Origin: Planctomycetota bacterium
GTDB lineage: Bacteria; Planctomycetota; UBA1135
Assembly: GCA_002705055.1 (NCBI GenBank)
Contig: PAHY01000018.1
Span: forward strand, 42,963 to 106,962
Length of the DNA: 64,000 nt
Direction of reading: 5' to 3'
Below are positions 24,778 to 33,032 of the stretch, in pieces; within the stretch, counting starts at the first letter, position 1, and each line of letters opens with the position of its first letter. The position numbers and the translations under genes are program-made. The notes under the pieces are model-generated. The model was not told the origin of the DNA and made no database searches. It saw nothing but the letters and a program-made list of their open reading frames with translations.

Positions 24778-25707
24778 ATGTCGGCCACCACCTACCCCGC
24801 CCTTGAGTCCGAGGCCCGCGAGAAATTCCGCGAGGCCGGGCGCATTGCCCGCGAAGCACGCGAGCTTGGCGTCTCCCTGATCCAGCCCGGCGCCAGCCTG
24901 CGCGCGGTCATCGAGGAGGTCGAGGCCTTCATCATTTCCCAGGGCGCCGGCATGGCCTTTCCGGCCCAGACCAGCCGCAATCACTGCGCCGCTCACTACT
25001 GCCCCGGCCCGCGCGACGAGACCGTCTACGAGCCCGAGGACGTGGTCAAGATCGACATCGGCGTCGAGGTCGACGGCTACGTCGCCGACAACGCCCAGAC
25101 CGTCTACCTGGGCGAGAAGCCGCACTACCACAAGATGATCGAGGCCTCCGCCGCCGGCCTCGCCGCGGCGATCGACACGGTGGCCGACGGCGTGGAGGTG
25201 CGCGAGGTCAGCGCGGCGATCGAAGCCGCCATCGAAGCCCACGGCTTCCACCCGGTCTCCAACCTCACCGGCCACGGCGTCAGTCGCTGGAAGGTGCACT
25301 GCGCGCCCCAGGTGCCGGCCGTCGCCGACAAGCGCGACACCTTCGTGCTGCGCGAAGGCATGGCGATCGCCATCGAACCGTTCGCGACCGATGGCAAGGG
25401 CATCGTTCATGAGCACGGTCGCGCCGAGATCTTCATGCTGATGCGCGAGCCGCGCAAGATGAAGCAGATCGACCCTGCGGTCTACGAGCGCATCGACGCG
25501 ATGAACGGGCTGCCTTTCGCCCGCCGCACCCTGGGCGGACTGCCCAAGGACGCCATCGAAACCACCCTCGCCCGCCTCCTGCGTACCGGCTGCCTGGCCG
25601 TGTACCCTCCCCTCGTCGACCCGGATCCGAAGGTGCGCATCGCGCAGACGGAGCACACCATGATTGTGACGCGGGATGGGGCGGAGGTGATTACTCGAGT
25701 GGGGTAG
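24778..25707 (+). CDS. map: Methionine aminopeptidase, type II (archaeal-like)
   Basis: 309 residues of the M24 pita-bread fold. Metal ligands and active-site residues are visible: FPAQTSRNHCAAHY, VKIDIGVEVDGYVADNAQT (two aspartates), LTGHGVSRW (histidine), AIAIEPFAT (glutamate) and the terminal AQTEHTMIV (glutamate). A helical insert (about 205-265) between the last two ligands marks the type II form otherwise typical of archaea and eukaryotes. It removes initiator methionines in the cytoplasm. Ends GTGGGGTAG, 13 bases before hairpin element 3. Confidence 0.88.
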   Translation: MSATTYPALESEAREKFREAGRIAREARELGVSLIQPGASLRAVIEEVEAFIISQGAGMAFPAQTSRNHCAAHYCPGPRDETVYEPEDVVKIDIGVEVDGYVADNAQTVYLGEKPHYHKMIEASAAGLAAAIDTVADGVEVREVSAAIEAAIEAHGFHPVSNLTGHGVSRWKVHCAPQVPAVADKRDTFVLREGMAIAIEPFATDGKGIVHEHGRAEIFMLMREPRKMKQIDPAVYERIDAMNGLPFARRTLGGLPKDAIETTLARLLRTGCLAVYPPLVDPDPKVRIAQTEHTMIVTRDGAEVITRVG

Positions 25708-25720
25708 TGGTTTTTTTGGG

Positions 25721-25807
25721 GTGGTGGCAGGCCCTTGCGCGACGTTCGCTTCGCTGCGCGCTGCGCGCGCAGAGGCGCTCACTTTGCGCGCAAGGGCCTG
25801 CCACCAC
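25721..25807 (+). repeat. Hairpin element copy 3 (3' of map gene)
   Basis: 87 bp: 21-base perfect arms (25721-25741 and 25787-25807) around a 45-bp core (25742-25786) identical to copy 1 outside the 11-base tip, which here reads GCGC TGC GCGC. It begins 13 bases after the TAG of the aminopeptidase gene; the spacer is rich in T and G. Bases 25808-25949 between copies 3 and 4 show nothing else. Confidence 0.9.
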
Positions 25808-25949
25808 ATGGGACACGTCTCCCCCACGCGATCATCTCTCCCCATCTTGCCGCGGGGCCACAGACACAATCTTCGGCCCGCAGTCCGCTGAGCTGGTCCA
25901 GCGAACGTGGCATGCGGCGAGGCCTCGAACACGGGGTTGTGGTGTCTCA

Positions 25950-26044
25950 GGCTCGTGGGAAACCCGGCCGTTCGCAAAGTGAGCGCCTCTGCCGGCGAAG
26001 CCGGCAGCGAAGCGAACGTCGAACGGCCGGGTTTCCCACGAGCC
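25950..26044 (-). repeat. Hairpin element copy 4 (3' of dehydrogenase gene)
   Basis: 95 bp: the longest arms, 25 bases each and perfectly complementary (25950-25974 and 26020-26044), around a 45-bp core (25975-26019). On the minus strand the core matches copies 1 and 3 outside the tip; the tip is CGGC TTC GCCG as in copy 2. It lies 13 bases after the TAG of the minus-strand dehydrogenase gene. Confidence 0.9.
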
Positions 26045-26057
26045 CCAACACCACCCC

Positions 26058-27104
26058 CTACTTCGAAGCCATCGCCGCGGCCACCCGCTGATCTCCGAAA
26101 CGATCAGCAGCAACCGAGGTGCAAATGCCTTCCTCGCGAGCCAGCGCAAAGATCTGCAGCAGGTTCTCGCGGATCTTGTCCATCTGGGCCATGGCGCGAT
26201 CTTCGTCGTAGCCGCCCGGCACCAGTTCGTTGTAGACGTTGATCAGGCCGCCGGCGTTGACGACGTAATCCGGGGCGTAGAGGATGCCGCGCTCGCGGAG
26301 CTCCATGCCGTGGCGCTGCTCGAGCAACTGGTTGTTGGCCGCGCCGCAGACCACGCGAGCCTTCAGCTGCGGAATGGTCTGATCGTTGATGGAGCCGCCC
26401 AGCGCGCAAGGAGCGTAGACGTCGCAGTCGACGCCGTGGATTTCATCGGGGCCGACCACGGTGCCGCCGGTCAGATCGGCGAGGCGCTTGGCCGAGTCCT
26501 CGTAGATGTCGGCGGCGATGATCTTGCCGCCTTCCTTGGCGATCAGCTCGCCGTAGACGGTGCCGACCGAACCGGCACCCTCGATGGCGACGGTCAGGCC
26601 GTTGAGATCCGCAGTGCCGAACTTCTCTTCGGCGGCGGCCTTCAGGCCCAGGTAGCAGCCCCAAGCGGTCTTCGGCGAGGGGTTGCCGGAGCGTCCCGCC
26701 AGGCCCACGACGTGATCCGTCTTGGTGTGGACGATCGCCATGTCTTCGGGCTTGGTGTTGACGTCCTCGGCGGTGATGTAGGAGCCGCCGAAGCTCTCCA
26801 CAAACTCACCCATGCACTCGAACCACGCCTCGGACTTGTCCTTCGGGTCGCCGAGCAGGACCGACTTGCCGCCGCCCAGATCCAGGCCAGCGCAGGAAGC
26901 TTTGTAGGTCATGCCGCGGGCGAGCCGCTTCACGTCGAACAGCGCGGCGTCCTCGCTGTCGTATTTCCAGAGGCGCATGCCGCCCAGAGCCGGGCCCAGG
27001 ACAGTGCTGTGAACCGCGATGATCGCGTGGAAGCCACAGTTCGGGTCGACCGCGCGGCGAACCTTCTCGTAGCCCTCGACGGGGATGTCAGTGATCTCGA
27101 GCAT
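26058..27104 (-). CDS. Leucine dehydrogenase-type Glu/Leu/Phe/Val dehydrogenase
   Basis: 348 residues, the short form typical of leucine/phenylalanine dehydrogenases rather than glutamate dehydrogenases. GPALGGMRLWKY and RGMTYKASCAGLDLGGGKSV hold the substrate pocket and catalytic lysine, ITAEDVNTKPEDM the conserved aspartate region, and VAIEGAGSVGTVYGELI the NAD fold. It would deaminate branched-chain amino acids reversibly. Upstream on the minus strand lie a 13-base palindrome CCCAAATTTTGGG (27112-27124) and a small hairpin (27129-27146), possible control sites. Confidence 0.88.
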   Translation of the reverse strand: MLEITDIPVEGYEKVRRAVDPNCGFHAIIAVHSTVLGPALGGMRLWKYDSEDAALFDVKRLARGMTYKASCAGLDLGGGKSVLLGDPKDKSEAWFECMGEFVESFGGSYITAEDVNTKPEDMAIVHTKTDHVVGLAGRSGNPSPKTAWGCYLGLKAAAEEKFGTADLNGLTVAIEGAGSVGTVYGELIAKEGGKIIAADIYEDSAKRLADLTGGTVVGPDEIHGVDCDVYAPCALGGSINDQTIPQLKARVVCGAANNQLLEQRHGMELRERGILYAPDYVVNAGGLINVYNELVPGGYDEDRAMAQMDKIRENLLQIFALAREEGICTSVAADRFGDQRVAAAMASK

Positions 27105-27111
27105 CTTGAAG

Positions 27112-27146
27112 CCCAAATTTTGGGGAAGTCCCGGCAAAGCCGGACC
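27112..27146. promoter_or_regulatory. Palindrome and hairpin upstream of the dehydrogenase gene
   Basis: CCCAAATTTTGGG is AT-cored and starts 8 bases before the dehydrogenase ATG, where an operator would block translation or transcription. A second inverted repeat (GTCCCGGC AAA GCCGGAC) adjoins it. No known regulator can be named. Confidence 0.3.
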
Positions 27147-27248
27147 GTGGATTATCGCGCCGCGCTGCGAGACGGGCAAGCGTGAGGAATCCCACCGTGG
27201 CTTGGGATAAGCTGAGCCGCGCCGCGATGCAACTGCGGCAACGCTTGC

Positions 27249-30200
27249 ATGCTGGCTTCCACCGATCCCGTCTTCCTGATTTGCGACACCACCGGGCCCG
27301 ATCCGGTGCGCGATCGGGTGCTGCGGATCGAAGCCTGGGCCTACCCCGACGCCGAAGGAATCGTGGAAGTCATTTCCCTGCAAGAGTTTGCAGAGGATGG
27401 TAGTGATGGAGCCATGGCCGTTGCGGTCGCCCTGGAAGAGCTCGCTGGCCGCTCGGTCGTGCTGCCCGAGGGCCAGCAGGCTTTTCTGGCCCGATTTCGG
27501 GAGTTCTGCCCGGATCAGCGCGAGCCGGTGGTCCTCGACCTCAGCGCCTTCGCCGGGATCCTGCACCCCCAGCGCGGGGAGAACGATCCGGCCTCGCTGC
27601 ACCGCCGCTTTCTGAGACAGCTGGGGCCCCAGCCCTGGCGCGCGGCCGATTCGCGGCGCCTGCTCGAGGGGCTGGTGCGCGCTCACTTCGATCGCGCCGA
27701 GCCGCTCCGGCAGCTGTTCGCGCGCGGACTCGATGAGCTGCAGCTGGCCTGCGGCGAAGGCGACCAGCGCGCCTACGAGTGGCTCGAGTTGGCGCGCCGT
27801 CTGCTCGACCGTCCCAGCCGCTACGCCGCCAGTGAGGAGGAGTCCGATCAGGCTGCGCTCCCGGACGGCCGATTCGGCGAGGACCTCGAGTTCGCCCCGC
27901 TCGACGCCGACCGCCTGCTGCGCGAGCTGGTCCCTGAGTTCCTGACCCAGTACCAGCTCGAGTTCGAAGCCCATGAGCCACTCGAAGCGCGGCTCGAACA
28001 GGAAGCCGGGCTGCACCCGGATGACGCCGAGATCTTCGAGTCCTTCTTCGATCGGCTGCCGCAGCACTTTGCGCGCCAGGCAGAAACCGAGCCCTCGCCC
28101 GAGCGCCCGGCGCAACGCGCGCTGGGTCACGCTGTCGAAGAGACGCTGGCCGGCGCCGGCTTCTTGCTCGCCGACGCCCCGACCGGCACCGGCAAGACCC
28201 TGGCCTACCTCGCGCCGCTCTTGCTCTGGGCGCAGCGCAACGGCGTGCGCGCCGGCCTGTCGACCTACACGCGGGCGCTGCAGGAGCAGGCCTTCTTCCA
28301 GGAAGTACCGCGCGCGATCGCGCTGCTGACCGAGGCCGGCCTGCCCGAGTCGCGGATCCCCCGCGTCAGCATGCTGAAGGGGCGCTCCAACTATGTGTGC
28401 GGGCGCGCGATCGGCGACGCCGCGCCCGAGCCGGACGGTGGCTCTGCGGTGGCCCGCGCGACCTGGCTGCGGCTGGCGCTGTTCTATTGCGAGGACCCCT
28501 CCGGCGATCTCGACGGTTTCCCGCTCGCCCCGGGGCTTCCGCTCGGCAACCCGGCGCGCACGGTACGCGCGGCCCAGCAGGTGGTGCACCAGGTGCGCGC
28601 GCTGCCGAACTGCTGCCACGGGCGCGCGGCGCAGCGCTGCGCTGCGGGAGTGCGCGGCCTGCGCGCCGAGCGCTCGCACCTGGTCGTGACCAATCACGCC
28701 TTCGTGTTGTCCCGCCCCGAGTACTTCTCGCACCTGCTCTTTGACGAATGTGACCACCTGCACGAGGTGGCCCTGTCCGTCCGCAGCTTTGAGATCGAGC
28801 TGGATGAGGTCACCGCGCTCGCCCAGACGCTGCAAACCGGCCGCGGACGGGACCGCGCCCCGCTCGAACGCCTGCACCGGCTGCTGAAGCGCCTGGCCGA
28901 GGGCGACAAATCGGATGCGCTTCAGGAACAGAGCCGACTCGCGCTGGACGGCGCGCGCAAGCTGGACGCCTCCGGCTTTGAGGTCGCCCGCGAGCTGCGC
29001 AGCTTCCGCGCCTGGCGCGATGAACAGGCTGCCGACCGCACCCCCGAAGAGCGCGCCTTTCTGCTGCACGAGTACCTCGAGACCGGGCGTGGCGACGGCC
29101 TCGTCACCGCCTTGCACGCGCTCTCGCGCGCCGTTGATCAGCTCGACAGCAGCCTGCGCTGGGCGATCGAGGAGCTGGGCGAAGTCCCGCTGCGCGACGC
29201 GCGTCGGCTGCGCTGGTCCTTGCGTCGGCCGCTCGAGCACCTCGGGCACTGGCGCGAGGGCCTTGAACTCTGGCTCGGCGGCGAGTCGGGCGAAGGCGAC
29301 TTCAGCGATCACTTCCACGACCACGTCGTGTTCGAGAATCGCCGCCAGCCGATGCTGGTGCTCAAGTGGATCCTGCCGCAGCAGTGGCTCGGCTCGGTCT
29401 ACTTCCCCTCGCTGCGCAATGCGGCGCTGGTCTCGGCGACGGCGCGCCTGCGCGGGGGCTTCCGCTCGATGCAGGGCTACCTGGGGCTCGACATCCTGGC
29501 CGAAGACACCATCGATCGAGCCGGCCGCGAGGTGAAGGAGTTCGCCGCTCCCCCCACCTTCGATCCCAAGCAGGCGCTGATCTGCGTGCCCGAAGACGCG
29601 CCGCCGTACGGCTGGCGCGGAAGCGCGGCCGACACCTGGACGCAGTACGTGCAGGACACGCTGCTCTATCTCGCCGAGCGCACCGAGGGGCGCGTCCTGG
29701 GACTGTTCACCAACCGCGTGGTCCTGCAGCGGGTGGGCGAACGTCTGGCGCCGCTGTTCCGCGCCAAGGGTCTGCCCTTCTACTGGCAGGGCATGCCCGG
29801 CCTGACCAAGGAAGAGATCATGCGGCGCTTTCGCAACCAGACCGAGAGCGTGCTGCTGGGCCTCGACACTTTCTGGTACGGCGTCGACTTCCCGGGCGAG
29901 ACCTGCGAGTACGTCGTCATGACCAAGCTGCCGTACGGCGCGCTCGACGACTACGTCTACGCGCAGAAGGCGCGCATGGGCGCGGGTCCGCATCGCAATC
30001 AGATCTATCTACCGAAGTCGCTGGCGATGTTCCGGCAGGGCTGCGGACGACTGCTGCGCAGCGAGCGCGACCGCGGCGCGGTGCTGATTCTTGATCGCCG
30101 CGCCCTCGAAAAGCGTCACGCCGACTTCCTCAAGGAGCTGCCCGGCGGCGCCGAGGAATGGCAGACTCCCCAGCTGATGGTCGCGGACACGGATGCCTGC

Positions 30201-30308
30201 TTCGAGCGCATCTTCGAGCACATGGACCTCGAGGCCTCGATCGCGCAGCGCGGGCTGGCGCAGTCCTTCTCTGCCTGCCGCGGCTATGCTGAGCACCATG
30301 ACGGCTGA
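27249..30308 (+). CDS. DinG-like helicase with degenerate N-terminal exonuclease domain
   Basis: 1019 residues. The helicase part has Walker A as APTGTGKTLAYL (about 308), DECDH in the DEAH position (about 497), and cysteines at about 383, 413, 454-455 and 463 in the XPD/DinG iron-sulfur region (NYVCGR, FYCED, NCCHGR, QRCAAG). The C-terminal motifs LGLDTFWYGVDFPGE and FRQGCGRLLRSERDRG are typical of DinG. The first about 180 residues start FLICDTTGPDPVRDRVLRIEA, aligning with the DEDDh exonuclease opening DxETTG but with the first aspartate lost and the glutamate changed to aspartate, so nuclease activity is unlikely. Confidence 0.85.
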   Translation: MLASTDPVFLICDTTGPDPVRDRVLRIEAWAYPDAEGIVEVISLQEFAEDGSDGAMAVAVALEELAGRSVVLPEGQQAFLARFREFCPDQREPVVLDLSAFAGILHPQRGENDPASLHRRFLRQLGPQPWRAADSRRLLEGLVRAHFDRAEPLRQLFARGLDELQLACGEGDQRAYEWLELARRLLDRPSRYAASEEESDQAALPDGRFGEDLEFAPLDADRLLRELVPEFLTQYQLEFEAHEPLEARLEQEAGLHPDDAEIFESFFDRLPQHFARQAETEPSPERPAQRALGHAVEETLAGAGFLLADAPTGTGKTLAYLAPLLLWAQRNGVRAGLSTYTRALQEQAFFQEVPRAIALLTEAGLPESRIPRVSMLKGRSNYVCGRAIGDAAPEPDGGSAVARATWLRLALFYCEDPSGDLDGFPLAPGLPLGNPARTVRAAQQVVHQVRALPNCCHGRAAQRCAAGVRGLRAERSHLVVTNHAFVLSRPEYFSHLLFDECDHLHEVALSVRSFEIELDEVTALAQTLQTGRGRDRAPLERLHRLLKRLAEGDKSDALQEQSRLALDGARKLDASGFEVARELRSFRAWRDEQAADRTPEERAFLLHEYLETGRGDGLVTALHALSRAVDQLDSSLRWAIEELGEVPLRDARRLRWSLRRPLEHLGHWREGLELWLGGESGEGDFSDHFHDHVVFENRRQPMLVLKWILPQQWLGSVYFPSLRNAALVSATARLRGGFRSMQGYLGLDILAEDTIDRAGREVKEFAAPPTFDPKQALICVPEDAPPYGWRGSAADTWTQYVQDTLLYLAERTEGRVLGLFTNRVVLQRVGERLAPLFRAKGLPFYWQGMPGLTKEEIMRRFRNQTESVLLGLDTFWYGVDFPGETCEYVVMTKLPYGALDDYVYAQKARMGAGPHRNQIYLPKSLAMFRQGCGRLLRSERDRGAVLILDRRALEKRHADFLKELPGGAEEWQTPQLMVADTDACFERIFEHMDLEASIAQRGLAQSFSACRGYAEHHDG

Positions 30309-30831
30309 GCCCGCCTGGATCGGTCACCTGTACCTGCGCCCACCCGGTGCCCCCGCGGCCACCGACGTCGACAGCGTGGCGCTGGCCTGGGATGGCGAAG
30401 AGGTCGCGGCGGTCGACCAGCTGGCGCTGCGCATCCTGTCGCCGATCGCCGCGATGCCCACGGCCCGCCGAGCCGAGTTCCGCGTCATGCTTGCCGGCAG
30501 CCATCGTGATTGGGCGCGGGAGACATGCCAGGCGCTGGGTTGCGCCAGCGTCATCGAATGGAACGGCGAGCAGCCTGCCAGCGATCCGCGCTATCACCGG
30601 GTGCTGTATGGCTGCGAAGGAGCGACCCCCAGCTGGGAAGACCTCGCTCCGCTTGTGGGGCTGCTGCGCGAGGAAGGCCAGCTCGCGGTGTACGGCGTGC
30701 CAGCGGCGGAGTTGCCGGGGCTACAGTCCGCCTTCGCCGAGCACGGCTTCTCGCTGCGCGCCGCGGGGACCGAGCGAGACCTCGGCTTCCTCGCCGGCTC
30801 GGTCGAAAACCCGGTTCAGTTCAAGAGCTAG
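30298..30831 (+). CDS. Hypothetical protein (177 aa) coupled to helicase
   Basis: The gene starts inside the last codons of the helicase gene (11-base overlap), so it is probably co-translated with it. The 177-residue product is soluble. Its second half (LLREEGQLAVYGVPAAELPGL ... FAEHGFSLRAAGTERDLGFLAG) looks like the last strands of a Rossmann-type methyltransferase, but no SAM-binding glycine motif is present, so I do not assign a function. Its end overlaps the convergent rarA by 11 bases. Confidence 0.55.
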   Translation: MTAEPAWIGHLYLRPPGAPAATDVDSVALAWDGEEVAAVDQLALRILSPIAAMPTARRAEFRVMLAGSHRDWARETCQALGCASVIEWNGEQPASDPRYHRVLYGCEGATPSWEDLAPLVGLLREEGQLAVYGVPAAELPGLQSAFAEHGFSLRAAGTERDLGFLAGSVENPVQFKS

Positions 30832-32215
30832 CTTCCGTTTCGCCGGCTTCGGGCTGACCGGCTTCGGCGCGGCGCCGGCGCTCGATCTCGGCCCGCAGCG
30901 TCTGCAGATGCTCGCCGACGCGTTGCTCCCAGCCGCGCGCCGTCGGTCGATAGAAGCGCTTGCCGGCCAGAGCCTCGGGGAGGCACTGCATCGTGGTGAT
31001 GGCCTCAGCGTCGTCGTGCGCGTAAGCCTGACCCTGGGCCCAGCCGGCTTCCTTCATCAGCTGGGTGGGCGCGTTGCGCAGGGCCATCGGCACCGGATGG
31101 GCCGTGCCCGACTTCACTTCGCGCAGCGCCTCCTTGTAGGCCAGGTAAGCGGCGTTCGACTTGGGCGCCAGCGCGAGGTAGATCGCGAGCTCGATCAATG
31201 CCAGCTCGCCTTCCGGGCTGCCCAAGAAGTGCCAAGCCTGCTGCGCCGCCATCGCGAGCCGCAGGGCGTTCGGATCCGCCAGGCCGATGTCTTCGGAGGC
31301 CATCCGCACCAGCCGACGCGCGAGAAAGTTGGGGTCCTCGCCCGCGTGCAGCATCCGCGTCAGCCAGTAGACCGCAGCATCGGGATCCGAGGAACGCACG
31401 GACTTGTGCAGCGCGCTGATGAGGTCGTAGTGCTGCTCGCCCGACTTGTCGTAGAGCAGCGCCCGGCCGGCAAAGACGCTCTCGATCGCGGCATCCGGCA
31501 GCTCCTCGCCGACATCGGCCTGGCGCGCCGCCGCCTCGAGCGTGACCAGCGCACGGCGAGCGTCGCCGCTGGCGAAGCGCGCGATCGCGAGCAGCTGCTC
31601 GTCACGCGCCTGTAGCTTGCGCGCGCCCAGACCGCGCTCGGGATCTTCCAGGGCCCGACGCAACAGCGCGAGCAGCTGCTGCTCGTCGAGTGGCCGCACA
31701 ATCTGCACCGTCAGTCGCGACAGCAGCGGCCCAATCACCTCAAAGGATGGGTTCTCGGTGGTCGCGCCGATCAGCACGATGTCGCCCCGCTCGACAAAGG
31801 GCAGGAAGGCATCCTGCTGCGCTTTGTTGAAGCGGTGAATCTCGTCCACGAACAGCAGGGTCGGCTGCTCAGAGCGGCGCCGCTCGCGCTCGGCCTCTTC
31901 CATGGCCTGCCGCACTTCCTTGATCCCCGAGAGCACGGCGCTGAAGACGCGGCAGCGCAGACCGGCCGAGTCGGCTAGCAGATGCGCCAGCGTGGTCTTG
32001 CCGGTTCCGGGCGGCCCCCACAGGATCAGCGAAGCGATCTCGCCCTGCTCGACCAGCCGGCGCAGCGGTCCGCCCTGGCCGACCAGGTGCTCCTGACCGA
32101 CGACCTCATCGAGCGCGCGCGGACGCATCCGCTCGGCGAGCGGAGCGCGTGCGCCGGCGGCGGCGCCGACCCGCGGCGCCTCGGGAGTGGGATCGCCGAA
32201 CAGCGATTCGCTCAT
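30821..32215 (-). CDS. rarA: Replication-associated recombination ATPase RarA (MgsA)
   Basis: 464 residues, standard length. AAA+ clamp-loader-like ATPase that acts at stalled forks. Seen: RPRALDEVVGQEHLVG, Walker A GPPGTGKTTLA, Walker B LFVDEIHRFNKAQQD, sensor 1 GATTENPSFEV, and the C-terminal tetramerisation region DPNFLARRLVRMASEDIGLADP and YRPTARGWE. The ATG overlaps the preceding methyltransferase's TGA (ATGA), so the two are coupled. Confidence 0.95.
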   Translation of the reverse strand: MSESLFGDPTPEAPRVGAAAGARAPLAERMRPRALDEVVGQEHLVGQGGPLRRLVEQGEIASLILWGPPGTGKTTLAHLLADSAGLRCRVFSAVLSGIKEVRQAMEEAERERRRSEQPTLLFVDEIHRFNKAQQDAFLPFVERGDIVLIGATTENPSFEVIGPLLSRLTVQIVRPLDEQQLLALLRRALEDPERGLGARKLQARDEQLLAIARFASGDARRALVTLEAAARQADVGEELPDAAIESVFAGRALLYDKSGEQHYDLISALHKSVRSSDPDAAVYWLTRMLHAGEDPNFLARRLVRMASEDIGLADPNALRLAMAAQQAWHFLGSPEGELALIELAIYLALAPKSNAAYLAYKEALREVKSGTAHPVPMALRNAPTQLMKEAGWAQGQAYAHDDAEAITTMQCLPEALAGKRFYRPTARGWEQRVGEHLQTLRAEIERRRRAEAGQPEAGETEASS

Positions 32216-33009
32216 GCCTCCCCTCCGGGACGCGCCAGCGCGGCCACCAAGACGGCGGCCGCCGTTGCAACGTTCAGGCTCTCGACCCCGCGCTGCAGAG
32301 GAATGCCGAGGCGCTCGCTGGCCGCCGACTCAAGCTCGGCGGGAACCCCGCGCCCTTCCTCGCCGAGGATGAGGACGCAGGCCTGCGGCGCGACGGTGGT
32401 GTAGGGCCGGCCGTCCGCTGCCGTCGTCCAGAGCGGCAGCTCCTGCCGCGCCGCTGCGGCGATCAAATCGGCTGCCGTCACTGTTTCGACGAGCGGCAGA
32501 CGAAAGGTGGTCCCGCTCGCCCCGCGCACCGCCCGCGGATGCCACGGTGAGGCGCTGCCCTGAAGAAACACCAGACCGACCGCGCCCAGTCCAGCGCCGA
32601 CCCGGACCAGCGCGCCGACGTTGCCCGGATCCTGCACGCCCGCGGCGACCAGGACGAGCCCCTGCTGCTCCACCGCGCGCGCGAGCAGACCGTCCAGCTC
32701 GGCGCGGGGACGCGGCATCACCGCCAGGATCCCGGTCGGCGCATCCAGGTCCGAGCCCTCGGCGAGCAGCTCGGCGGCGACCGGCAGACACTCGAGGCCC
32801 GCGGCCTGGGCCCGCGCGAGGACGAGCTGCGCCTTCTGATCGAGCTGCTCGGCGTGGAGCACAAACTCGCAGTTCGCTGCGGCATCGAGCGCCTCGTCGA
32901 TCACCCGGGCGCCTTCGAGCAGGACCGCCGACTTCTCGCGCCCCCGCCGCAGCGCGCGCACACGCTTCAATCGCGCATTCTGCGGCGAACGGATCGGCAA
33001 GGATTCCAC
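32212..33009 (-). CDS. TrmH/SpoU family RNA 2'-O-methyltransferase
   Basis: 265 residues from GTG. The N-terminal L30e-like substrate domain (IRSPQNARLKRVRALRRGREK) precedes a SPOUT knot: AAGVQDPGNVGALVRVG, LILGEEGRGVP and VESLNVATAAAVLV are motifs 1-3. It methylates ribose in rRNA or tRNA; the target is not visible. The minus-strand hexamer TAGAAT (33021-33016) starts 12 bases upstream of the GTG. Confidence 0.9.
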   Translation of the reverse strand: MESLPIRSPQNARLKRVRALRRGREKSAVLLEGARVIDEALDAAANCEFVLHAEQLDQKAQLVLARAQAAGLECLPVAAELLAEGSDLDAPTGILAVMPRPRAELDGLLARAVEQQGLVLVAAGVQDPGNVGALVRVGAGLGAVGLVFLQGSASPWHPRAVRGASGTTFRLPLVETVTAADLIAAAARQELPLWTTAADGRPYTTVAPQACVLILGEEGRGVPAELESAASERLGIPLQRGVESLNVATAAAVLVAALARPGGEA

Positions 33010-33015
33010 ACCGGC

Positions 33016-33021
33016 ATTCTA
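33016..33021 (-). promoter_or_regulatory. -10 element of the rRNA methyltransferase-rarA operon
   Basis: TAGAAT on the minus strand, 12 bases before the GTG start, consistent with leaderless or near-leaderless transcription. Confidence 0.4.
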
Positions 33022-33032
33022 CGGGCGCAATA

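Noticed and set aside
23371..26044. Hairpin repeats as a CRISPR array, classical transposon ends or attenuators
   Set aside because: Only four copies, in two separate pairs and opposing orientations, with no regular spacers; arms are not conserved between copies as terminal inverted repeats would be; they lie after genes, not before.
26058..29993. Very long open frame on the minus strand running from the leucine-type dehydrogenase through the DinG-like gene
   Set aside because: Only the part up to 27104 resembles a protein family; the rest is the GC-rich shadow of the helicase gene, which has clear motifs on the plus strand.
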